From positions 1 through 5,046 of the forward strand of contig JAHZKQ010000034.1 in the NCBI GenBank assembly GCA_022600315.1: a DNA stretch of 5,046 bases, given 5' to 3'. Every line of letters starts with the position of its first letter. Within the stretch, counting starts at the first letter, position 1. Position numbers and translations under genes: made by a program. The notes beneath the pieces are model-generated. The model ran no database searches. It was given only the letters and a program-made list of their open reading frames with translations, and was not told where the DNA came from. This stretch comes from Gammaproteobacteria bacterium. GTDB lineage: Bacteria > Pseudomonadota > Gammaproteobacteria > Coxiellales > Coxiellaceae. Below are positions 1-5,046 of the stretch, one piece after another.

Positions 1-1853
1 AATAAACCACCAAACCAAATCCAACGCACAAAAGGTTTATAATAAATTCTAACCGCCCAAGCATTTCCCGGTAATGGCGAGCCTAGCGCAACATATAAGT
101 CACGCCAAATATTGGCTGAAATTGCAGTTCTAGCCAAGGCGGTTTGCGCGATCGGATAAACCCGCTGCTCAGGATATAAAGTCGTTAAAATTTTATTGTC
201 TTCGCGAATCACAATTTTAGCGCGATAGCCCTGATAATTGGGTCCTTGCATCGGCGCGATATTTTTAAGTTGAAAAACATAAGGTCCCAAAGTGACTTTG
301 TCGCCAGGCTGCAAACTTAAATTACGCTGTTGACTATAAACGCTAGTCAAACTAATCCCTATAATTAACACCCCAACACCCACATGCGCACACAACATCG
401 CTAACTGTGATTGAGTCGGTAAACGCCAAGTTTTTCTTCGTCGCAGTAAACTTAAATTTTGCAAAATAATCCAAAAAGCAATAAATAATCCCAGCATGGC
501 TTTAAAATACCAATGGGTCGCTAAAATAAATGGCAATAATGCCGCTGCCGCAATTGCAAATAACCCAATATATATCGCACGGCTTTTAAGCTCCGACCCG
601 TCCATTTTTACCCATTGAAACCACGGTCCTAAGCCCATCAAAAAAAACATCGGCAACATTAATGGCACAAAAACTTCATTAAAATAAGGGGCGCCAACAG
701 AGAGTTTTTGCAGATGTAACGCACTCATAACGAGCGGATACAAAGTGCCTAATAACACCGTTAGCATGCCAATAAACAATAAAACATTATTCGCTAGCAA
801 CATCGACTCACGTGATAGTAAATCAAACTTACCCGTATTCACAATTAGTCGCCCACGCCAAGCATATAAACTTAAAGATGCGCCCACCACTACACTTAAA
901 AATCCCAACATATATAAGCCACGTTTCGGATCCACCGCAAAGGCATGTACCGATATGAGTATGCCCGAACGCACTAGAAAGGTGCCAAATAAACTTAAGC
1001 TAAAAGCCACCACCGCCAATAAAACCGTCCAAGCTTTAAAAACATCACGCTTTTCGGTCACAATTAAAGAATGAATTAATGCCGTACCGGCCAGCCATGG
1101 TAAAAATGAGGCGTTTTCCACTGGATCCCAAAACCACCAGCCACCCCAACCTAGATCGCGATACGCCCAGGCACTACCCATTACAATGCCCACGGTTAAA
1201 AAACACCAAGCCGCCAAAGTCCAAGGCCGTGACCATCGCGCCCAGGCCGCATCTAACTTTCCGGTTAATAAGGCCGCAATCGCAAAGGCAAACGCCACTG
1301 AAAAACCCACATAACCCATATATAGCATCGGTGGATGCAAAGCCAAGCCTGGATCCTGCAAGAGTGGATTTAGGCTGCGCCCGTCAATTGGAAAATTAGG
1401 CAGCAAGCGAATAAAAGGATCCGAGGTTGTTAATAAAAATCCATCAAAACCCAAAGCAATAATCGCCATGACCGCTAAAACCCGGGCATAAATCATTAAC
1501 GGTAAATTGCGACTAAAAATACTCACCAAAAATCCCCAGACACTTAAGATAAACAACCATAATAATAAGGAGCCTTCATGCGCACCCCATACGCCACAGA
1601 CTCGATACAATAAAGGTAAATGCCGATTGGAATTTTCAGCGACATAAGCCACCGAAAAATCATTGCTAATAAAGCAACTCATTAAAATAAAAAAACTTAA
1701 TCCCACAAAAATAAACTGGCCCCAAGCGGTATAACGTGCTAACTGCATATAAGCGATATGATTGCGTTGCGCGCCCCACAGCGGCACCACGGCTTGTAGC
1801 AATGCCAAGCATGCTGCAAGGATTAAACTAAAATGACCAATTTCTGGAATCAT
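1..1853 (-). CDS. ccmF: Cytochrome c heme lyase subunit CcmF (3' end cut off by window edge)
   Basis: CcmF is the large inner-membrane subunit of the System I cytochrome c heme ligation complex. It takes heme from holo-CcmE and, with CcmH (and CcmI), attaches it to CXXCH motifs of apocytochrome c in the periplasm. The frame is open for 617 codons from an ATG that opens with MIPEIGHF, like the E. coli start. The tryptophan-rich WWD segment WGGWWFWDPVENASFLPWL lies at residues 236-254. Histidines proposed as heme ligands in E. coli (H173, H261, H303, H491) appear here at 173, 261, 303 and 490, which argues against any frameshift. Other family blocks are LNPLLQDPGLALHPP before H173, RSGILISVHAF around H303, and YYKPFVRWIW at the edge. 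The protein is polytopic throughout. The family is about 650 residues long, so roughly 30-50 are missing. Only a weak GGA ribosome-binding site precedes the start, and a 161-bp gap with an inverted repeat separates it from ccmE. Confidence 0.97.
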   Translation of the reverse strand, partial: MIPEIGHFSLILAACLALLQAVVPLWGAQRNHIAYMQLARYTAWGQFIFVGLSFFILMSCFISNDFSVAYVAENSNRHLPLLYRVCGVWGAHEGSLLLWLFILSVWGFLVSIFSRNLPLMIYARVLAVMAIIALGFDGFLLTTSDPFIRLLPNFPIDGRSLNPLLQDPGLALHPPMLYMGYVGFSVAFAFAIAALLTGKLDAAWARWSRPWTLAAWCFLTVGIVMGSAWAYRDLGWGGWWFWDPVENASFLPWLAGTALIHSLIVTEKRDVFKAWTVLLAVVAFSLSLFGTFLVRSGILISVHAFAVDPKRGLYMLGFLSVVVGASLSLYAWRGRLIVNTGKFDLLSRESMLLANNVLLFIGMLTVLLGTLYPLVMSALHLQKLSVGAPYFNEVFVPLMLPMFFLMGLGPWFQWVKMDGSELKSRAIYIGLFAIAAAALLPFILATHWYFKAMLGLFIAFWIILQNLSLLRRRKTWRLPTQSQLAMLCAHVGVGVLIIGISLTSVYSQQRNLSLQPGDKVTLGPYVFQLKNIAPMQGPNYQGYRAKIVIREDNKILTTLYPEQRVYPIAQTALARTAISANIWRDLYVALGSPLPGNAWAVRIYYKPFVRWIWFGGL

Positions 1854-1879
1854 ATATTTCTATCCATACAAATAGTTAG

Positions 1880-2003
1880 TTTTGCGGATAATTAGATTTT
1901 ATTCCGGGCAATGGCTCGTCGGGCCCCGCCCTCCTGCTGTCATCCCGGACTTGATCCGGGATCCAGAGATTAAGCCCTACACAAAATCTAATTATCCGCA
2001 AAA
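1880..2003. repeat. 124-bp element with perfect 21-bp terminal inverted repeats between ccmE and ccmF
   Basis: Positions 1880-1900 and 1983-2003 are perfect reverse complements over 21 bases; the core reads GCGGATAATTAGATTTT. They enclose 82 bp that is visibly more GC-rich than its surroundings and holds a second, nested palindrome. No ORF with a plausible protein lies inside. The only reading frame across it (1882-2088, plus strand) is an artefact of the repeat. The form fits a MITE-like or REP/BIME-like non-coding element. No target-site duplication is obvious at its edges. As RNA it would fold into one long hairpin in the ccm transcript, which could affect stability or the relative amount of ccmF. 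On the minus strand no U-run follows it, so it is not a typical terminator of the operon. On the plus strand a T-run at 2007-2012 follows, which could stop antisense transcription. Confidence 0.85.
1942..1962. repeat. Nested short palindromic repeat (ATCCCGGA / TCCGGGAT)
   Basis: ATCCCGGA at 1942-1949 and TCCGGGAT at 1955-1962 form a perfect 8-bp stem with a 5-nt loop. The sequence from about 1939 to 1966 resembles a palindromic repeat that, from general knowledge, is scattered through many proteobacterial genomes and, when translated, yields spurious peptides containing VIPDLIRDPE. That peptide is produced here in the plus-strand frame. It is treated as a non-coding dispersed repeat. Family membership is recalled, not searched. 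Confidence 0.7.
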
Positions 2004-2014
2004 ATATTTTTTAA

Positions 2015-2431
2015 TTACTTTTTCGCATGATATATTCCCGGCGGATGATAATTCGAATCATGCTTTGCCAATACTTGATCGGCAATAAAAACGCCTTTTG
2101 CATTTAAAGCACCCTGCGCCACAATACCCTGCCCTTCGCGAAATAACGACGGCAATACACCCTGGTAATATACGCTAACGGTATTTTGAAAATCCGTTAA
2201 GGTGAAATGCAATTTTAATGTCCCCGGCACACGCTGCACCGAACCTTTGACCACCATACCGCCTAAGCGAAATTCGCGCTGCGCTGCCATATGCTGCCTA
2301 AGCACTTGCGTCGGAGTAAGGTATAAATTAATGTTACGTCGCAAAGCAAATAATGCTAAGCCCACCGCTAAACTAATCGCCGTCAATAATAAAATAATAA
2401 AATATAATCTACGTCGACGATGAATCTGCAT
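2015..2431 (-). CDS. ccmE: Periplasmic heme chaperone CcmE
   Basis: CcmE binds heme covalently in the periplasm and passes it from the CcmC/CcmABD side to CcmF. The 138-residue product starts MQIHRRRRLYF, a basic N-terminus followed by one membrane anchor at about residues 9-30. The OB-fold periplasmic domain follows, with RLGGMVVKGSVQR at 55-67 and LFREGQGIVAQG at 97-108. The diagnostic HXXXY motif is KHDSNY, with the heme-binding histidine at 124 and tyrosine at 128. It is shorter than E. coli CcmE (159 residues), mostly through a shorter C-terminal tail, which is known to vary. AAGG at 2438-2441 sits 6 nt before the ATG and supports this start. The gene overlaps the end of ccmD by 23 bp, suggesting coupled translation. 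Confidence 0.97.
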   Translation of the reverse strand: MQIHRRRRLYFIILLLTAISLAVGLALFALRRNINLYLTPTQVLRQHMAAQREFRLGGMVVKGSVQRVPGTLKLHFTLTDFQNTVSVYYQGVLPSLFREGQGIVAQGALNAKGVFIADQVLAKHDSNYHPPGIYHAKK

Positions 2432-2591
2432 GACTCGCCTTTAACTCTTTTAGCAAACGTCGTAATCGCACAACCGCTTTAATACCATAAATAATTAGTG
2501 CCACTAAAATAATGCCATAAGCAGGCCAAACGAAACTTGCATAACCGCCCATTTGCAAAAACTGCTGCCAACTATGAAATTGAAAAATCAT
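2409..2591 (-). CDS. ccmD: Small membrane protein CcmD
   Basis: CcmD is a small single-pass inner-membrane protein that associates with CcmC, CcmE and CcmAB and is needed to release holo-CcmE from CcmC. The 60-residue product has the family N-terminal block SWQQFLQMGGYASFVW at about residues 7-22, a hydrophobic segment at about 23-38, and a basic cytoplasmic tail (VRLRRLLKELK). An ATG nine codons upstream (2618) would give 69 residues, but the start at 2591 is preferred. It places the conserved block at the usual distance from the N-terminus, has GGAG (2597-2600) 5 nt upstream, and forms an ATGA overlap with the ccmC stop codon. That overlap predicts translational coupling between ccmC and ccmD. 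Confidence 0.93.
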   Translation of the reverse strand: MIFQFHSWQQFLQMGGYASFVWPAYGIILVALIIYGIKAVVRLRRLLKELKASHADSSST

Positions 2592-3325
2592 TGCCGCTCC
2601 AAAACTGCTTGCACCCAACTGGCACCGTGATCCAATTGTAATAACTCATAACGTAATCGCAATAACAACATCCAAATATAATATAAAAAGAATCCAGCAA
2701 TCATCGCCAATAACGGATGTAACATAGAATTTGCAATATTCGGCGCGCCAAATTTTAAAATCGTCGCGCCTTGGTGCAAGGTCTGCCACCAATTTACCGA
2801 ATAATGCACAATTGGAATATTCACCATACCAATCATCGCGACAATACCGCTAGCACGGGCTGCAAGATTTAAATCTGGAATCGCGGCACGCACACTCATT
2901 ACCCCAAAATAAATAAACAATAAAATTAATTCTGAGGTTAAGCGCGCATCCCAAATCCAAAACGTACCCCAGGTCGGTTTACCCCATAACGAACCACTGA
3001 CTAACGTTAAAAAGGTAAATAAGGCGCCCAGTGGCGCGCTGATTTTCGCGACGATATCAGCAACTTTTAATTTCCAGATAAAATAAAAGATCACCGCGAT
3101 ACTCATCACCATATAAATTGCCAACGAACAAATCGCGCACGGCACATGCAAGAAGATAATCCGATAGGCATCACCCTGTTGATAATCGGCTGGCGCTAGC
3201 AACAAACCGGCAAATAACCCGTAAACCAAAGCCAACAAACATGCTGCCATAATCCATGGCTGCCAAGCCTTGGCCCAACGATAGCAAGTTCGCGGTGAGC
3301 CTGCCTTGTGTATGATGCTCCACAT
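2588..3325 (-). CDS. ccmC: Heme handling protein CcmC
   Basis: CcmC is a six-helix inner-membrane protein of the heme handling family that presents heme to CcmE, forming the stable CcmC-heme-CcmE complex. The 245-residue product has the same length as E. coli CcmC. The tryptophan-rich motif is WGKPTWGTFWIWDARLTSE at residues 114-132. The two histidines known as axial heme ligands in E. coli, H60 (RIIFLHVP) and H184 (WWQTLHQGAT), fall at exactly the same numbers. An ATG ten codons upstream (3355) also opens the frame, but the start at 3325 (MWSIIHKAG) is chosen. It matches the family N-terminus and has AAGGA 7 nt upstream, and the upstream ATG lies within the predicted -10 box. It is the first gene of this ccm cluster; no ccmA or ccmB precedes it. 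Confidence 0.97.
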   Translation of the reverse strand: MWSIIHKAGSPRTCYRWAKAWQPWIMAACLLALVYGLFAGLLLAPADYQQGDAYRIIFLHVPCAICSLAIYMVMSIAVIFYFIWKLKVADIVAKISAPLGALFTFLTLVSGSLWGKPTWGTFWIWDARLTSELILLFIYFGVMSVRAAIPDLNLAARASGIVAMIGMVNIPIVHYSVNWWQTLHQGATILKFGAPNIANSMLHPLLAMIAGFFLYYIWMLLLRLRYELLQLDHGASWVQAVLERQ

Positions 3326-3332
3326 AAAGCTG

Positions 3333-3337
3333 TCCTT
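3333..3337 (-). promoter_or_regulatory. Ribosome binding site of ccmC
   Basis: The minus-strand sequence AAGGA lies 7 nt before the ATG at 3325. It decides between this start and the upstream ATG at 3355, which has no comparable site. Confidence 0.75.
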
Positions 3338-3353
3338 ATCTGAATCAGGGCGC

Positions 3354-3382
3354 ATTATACCACCCAGCCCAAAAGATGCTAA
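3354..3382 (-). promoter_or_regulatory. Predicted sigma70 promoter for the ccmCDEF operon
   Basis: On the minus strand a perfect TATAAT -10 box (3354-3359) is preceded by TGG, giving an extended TGN -10. A TTAGCA -35-like box (3377-3382) lies 17 bp further upstream. Initiation would be expected near 3347, giving a leader of about 20 nt that still contains the AAGGA ribosome binding site. This supports ccmC as the first gene of its transcript. The -35 match is only partial; the -10 and spacing are the stronger evidence. Confidence 0.65.
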
Positions 3383-3383
3383 T

Positions 3384-3394
3384 TATGTTAGAAT
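3384..3394 (+). promoter_or_regulatory. Possible -10 region of the yciA promoter
   Basis: Plus-strand TATGTT (3384-3389) or TAGAAT (3389-3394) could serve as a -10 box for the thioesterase gene. Neither has a good TTGACA-like box at 16-18 bp upstream. Either would start transcription very close to the ATG at 3401, leaving little or no leader. This stretch adjoins the predicted -35 of the divergent ccm promoter, so the two promoters may compete. Confidence 0.25.
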
Positions 3395-3400
3395 CAGAGC

Positions 3401-3805
3401 ATGAGCAAGAAAAACTCTACAACCAAAAAGCCTTCTGGCGAGCTAACCATCCGCACCCTGGCAATGCCAAGCCATGTGAATCTCTCCGGGGATATTTTTG
3501 GCGGCTGGATTGTCTCACAGATGGATTTAGCGGGCGCAAGCCTTGCCTACAAATTCTCCAAAGCTCGAATCACCACGGTTGCAATCGATTCGATGTCGTT
3601 TATAAATCCTGTACATATCGGTGATTTTGTCTCCTGCTATGCCGAACTCATTAAAGTCGGCAATAGCTCCATGCAGATAAAAATCGAAACCTGGACGAAC
3701 CGCGGCGATAGCGATGAGATGCGACAAGTCACCGAAGGAATCTTCACCTTTGTCGCGATCGATAAAAGCGGCCGGCCGATTCCGGCAAAGCCTAACGCAC
3801 GATAA
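3401..3805 (+). CDS. yciA: YciA-type acyl-CoA thioesterase (hotdog fold)
   Basis: YciA enzymes hydrolyse acyl-CoA thioesters of broad chain length to free acid and CoA in the cytoplasm and are thought to balance CoA pools and membrane lipid precursors. The 134-residue product is close in length to E. coli YciA (132) and has one hotdog domain. The conserved N-terminal run is RTLAMPSHVNLSGDIFGGW at residues 18-36, followed by VSQMDLAGA. Asp42 in SQMD aligns with the catalytic aspartate of the family (Asp44 in the Haemophilus enzyme). The conserved SMSFINPVHIGDFVSCYAE lies near residues 64-82, and FTFVAID at about 114-120 forms the last strand. The gene is divergent from ccmC and convergent with the gene on its right, so it is probably transcribed alone. 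No convincing Shine-Dalgarno site precedes the ATG, but no in-frame upstream start is better. Confidence 0.94.
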   Translation: MSKKNSTTKKPSGELTIRTLAMPSHVNLSGDIFGGWIVSQMDLAGASLAYKFSKARITTVAIDSMSFINPVHIGDFVSCYAELIKVGNSSMQIKIETWTNRGDSDEMRQVTEGIFTFVAIDKSGRPIPAKPNAR

Positions 3806-3838
3806 ACTTTATCACTAAACTGATTGTGAAAATAACCA
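3806..3838. other. Convergent intergenic gap without a clear terminator
   Basis: The stop codons of yciA and the unknown gene are 33 bp apart. A small palindrome GATAAACTTTATC (3801-3813) overlaps the yciA stop but has a one-base centre and no adjoining T-run. A weak TCAC/GTGA pairing follows at 3812-3815 and 3826-3829. Neither is a convincing intrinsic terminator, so the two transcripts may overlap at their 3' ends. Confidence 0.4.
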
Positions 3839-5046
3839 TTAGCTGCAATCCATAGATATACTTGCAGCAGGCTCTGAAGCTGAAGCACTGGCAGCGGGCC
3901 CCGTTGCAAAAATCCCAAAGCATTCTAACCGACTAGCGACGTGTCTCTGGTCATAAAGGGTCGAATAGGCAGCAAAAACACCTAAATGGGTCTCGCAAAC
4001 TTTTAATGTCCAAGCATTAGCCGCACTAACGCGCTGCTCTATCGGCGTATTCAGTGAAGAATGAGGATAAGGTTGCGACGGTAGAAGCCGCTGCTTTAAA
4101 AGCCATTTATTAAAATCTGGATGCGCGAATGCAGCAGCCCCCACCATCGTCGCACCACTATGACTATTATCTAGAATCATTTTACGCACTGAAGTGGCTC
4201 GAGAGTCAAGATATGAAAATTTTGCAAACTTTTGATCTCTAGCGACAAGAACTAAATACGCCACACTCCACTTTTTTCTGACACCACGAAGCAAAAGCGC
4301 ATGCTCTCCATGCCTTAGAAGATCCTCTATTAGTAATTCAGACACCCGTTGAAAATGGTTTACCTGATGCGCAGTAAAATGAACAATATCATCTATCACT
4401 AGGCCTTCCCACAACGCACTCTCCGAATTTTTAATATGTAACTCAAATAACCACTCAATAAAAAATCGAAAAGGAATCTTGGCAATATAATTATTAAATT
4501 TTTTGCAATCTGAAGCAAGCGTAACTAACAATGATTCTTTTTGATGCGCTGTATAATTTTGCATTAAATACCTGACAAAATTTTCATCTTCCGCACCTAC
4601 GCCTTGATCAATAAGCGTTTGTGCAGCGGCGCAAATAGGCTCATTTGGCGAAGACAAACCGTTTGCTATCAGTTGCTTAGTGTCAAGCGGCTTAGTCTCA
4701 GCCACAGCGGTCCTGTCTAGGACGCATTTCCAACCGCCTCCACAAGAATCTTTAGGATCATGCCTACAATCTTCTGTGAAAAGATCTCCATTGAAAAAAT
4801 TGACTGGGAGTTTATCTTGTAACCATTCAGCAAAAAATCGATGCTTAGAGGCAATACGGATTAATTGATCAGGATAGTCAGCAAAATATCTTTTAGTCAA
4901 AGAGGCTTCTTCACCCTTTTCCATATCTGTTATCAGCCAGCTGGCAAAACATTTCTCTCTGCGTGCCATTACAACCAAAAAAGAGTCTGAACTTTTTGCA
5001 CCTTCAGAGCGATCACTTGTTAGTTGATTAGGTACATTTTTATTTG
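3839..5046 (-). CDS. Unrecognised protein with degenerate internal repeats (5' end outside window)
   Basis: I do not recognise this protein. The frame is open from the right window edge to a TAA at 3839-3841, at least 401 codons. A TTG at 4978 could be read as a start, but 22 further in-frame codons without a stop lie upstream, so the gene most likely begins outside the window. Residues below are numbered from that TTG. The protein looks soluble and mostly helical, with no signal peptide or membrane segment in the visible part. A motif like LVxMARxxxxFAxWL recurs near residues 1, 39, 151, 242 and 279, and RFFAEWL (47-53) is echoed by RFFIEWL (171-177). A Cys/His cluster (C71, H73, C79, C84) interrupts the series. 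The C-terminus (359-379) is rich in Ala and Ser. It converges on yciA with a 33-bp gap. An effector-like or scaffold role is possible but unproven. Confidence 0.8.
   Translation of the reverse strand, partial: NKNVPNQLTSDRSEGAKSSDSFLVVMARREKCFASWLITDMEKGEEASLTKRYFADYPDQLIRIASKHRFFAEWLQDKLPVNFFNGDLFTEDCRHDPKDSCGGGWKCVLDRTAVAETKPLDTKQLIANGLSSPNEPICAAAQTLIDQGVGAEDENFVRYLMQNYTAHQKESLLVTLASDCKKFNNYIAKIPFRFFIEWLFELHIKNSESALWEGLVIDDIVHFTAHQVNHFQRVSELLIEDLLRHGEHALLLRGVRKKWSVAYLVLVARDQKFAKFSYLDSRATSVRKMILDNSHSGATMVGAAAFAHPDFNKWLLKQRLLPSQPYPHSSLNTPIEQRVSAANAWTLKVCETHLGVFAAYSTLYDQRHVASRLECFGIFATGPAASASASEPAASISMDCS
4100..4978 (-). repeat. Degenerate protein-level repeat (about 15 residues, partly 37-38-residue period)
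   Basis: Numbered from the TTG at 4978, the units are LVVMARREKCFASWL (1-15), LIRIASKHRFFAEWL (39-53), LLVTLASDCKKFNNYI (150-165), LVLVARDQKFAKF (242-254) and VGAAAFAHPDFNKWL (279-293). Shared positions are small hydrophobics at the start, Ala at position 5, Phe at 11, Ala or Asn at 12, an aromatic at 14 and Leu or Ile at 15. The first two units are exactly 38 residues apart and the last two about 37; the 112-residue step between units two and three is close to three periods. The DNA is not repeated, so this is an old, diverged array, perhaps of paired helices. Confidence 0.45.

Noticed and set aside
745..1399. Two plus-strand reading frames of about 106-109 codons
   Set aside because: They lie antisense within ccmF, whose conserved histidines and WWD motif prove the minus strand is coding; the predicted peptides are low-quality and family-less.
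1880..2003. The inverted repeat as an intrinsic terminator ending the ccm operon after ccmE
   Set aside because: No U-run follows it in the ccm direction, and ccmF downstream has no clear promoter of its own that I could see.
1882..2088. Plus-strand reading frame of 68 codons across the ccmE-ccmF gap
   Set aside because: It is made from the inverted-repeat element and the antisense of the ccmE end, with a typical repeat-derived peptide and no ribosome binding site.
2592..2618. Longer ccmD starting at 2618
   Set aside because: The ATG at 2591 has a better ribosome binding site, couples with the ccmC stop and matches the family N-terminus.
3326..3355. Longer ccmC starting at 3355
   Set aside because: The extra ten residues are not in the family, and the ATG lies in the predicted -10 box, upstream of the likely transcription start.
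3801..3813. Palindrome GATAAACTTTATC as a terminator
   Set aside because: The stem has no real loop, is AT-rich and lacks a following T-run.
3637..3918. Minus-strand reading frame antisense to yciA and overlapping the end of the unknown gene
   Set aside because: It is a shadow of two better-supported genes and shows no recognisable features.

Overview
The window looks like a chromosomal segment from a moderately AT-rich gammaproteobacterium. Its CcmC, CcmD, CcmE, CcmF and YciA proteins resemble the Escherichia coli proteins closely, including near-identical numbering of the functional histidines. A host-associated lineage such as Legionellales is possible, but nothing here proves it. No tRNA, rRNA, CRISPR array or transposase gene was seen.

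Layout. Positions 1-3325 (minus strand) hold four System I cytochrome c maturation genes in the order ccmC, ccmD, ccmE, ccmF. ccmC and ccmD share an ATGA overlap and ccmD and ccmE overlap by 23 bp. A 161-bp gap then separates ccmE from ccmF and contains a 124-bp inverted-repeat element. ccmF runs off the left edge and lacks only its last few dozen codons. Positions 3326-3400 form a compact divergent promoter region. Positions 3401-3805 (plus strand) encode a YciA-type acyl-CoA thioesterase. After a 33-bp convergent gap, positions 3839-5046 (minus strand) carry the 3' part of an unrecognised gene. Its reading frame stays open to the right edge, so its true start is outside the window.

How the genes work together. 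CcmC loads heme onto the periplasmic chaperone CcmE, CcmD helps release holo-CcmE, and CcmF takes heme from CcmE for ligation to apocytochrome c. The ABC transporter genes ccmA and ccmB, which often precede ccmC, are not here. ccmC instead has its own recognisable promoter, so ccmAB must lie elsewhere or be absent. ccmG, ccmH and ccmI, if present, may follow ccmF beyond the left edge.

The least ordinary parts are the composite inverted repeat inside the ccm operon and the unknown right-hand gene. That gene encodes a degenerate motif recurring about every 37-38 residues in places, a Cys/His cluster and an Ala/Ser-rich C-terminal tail.
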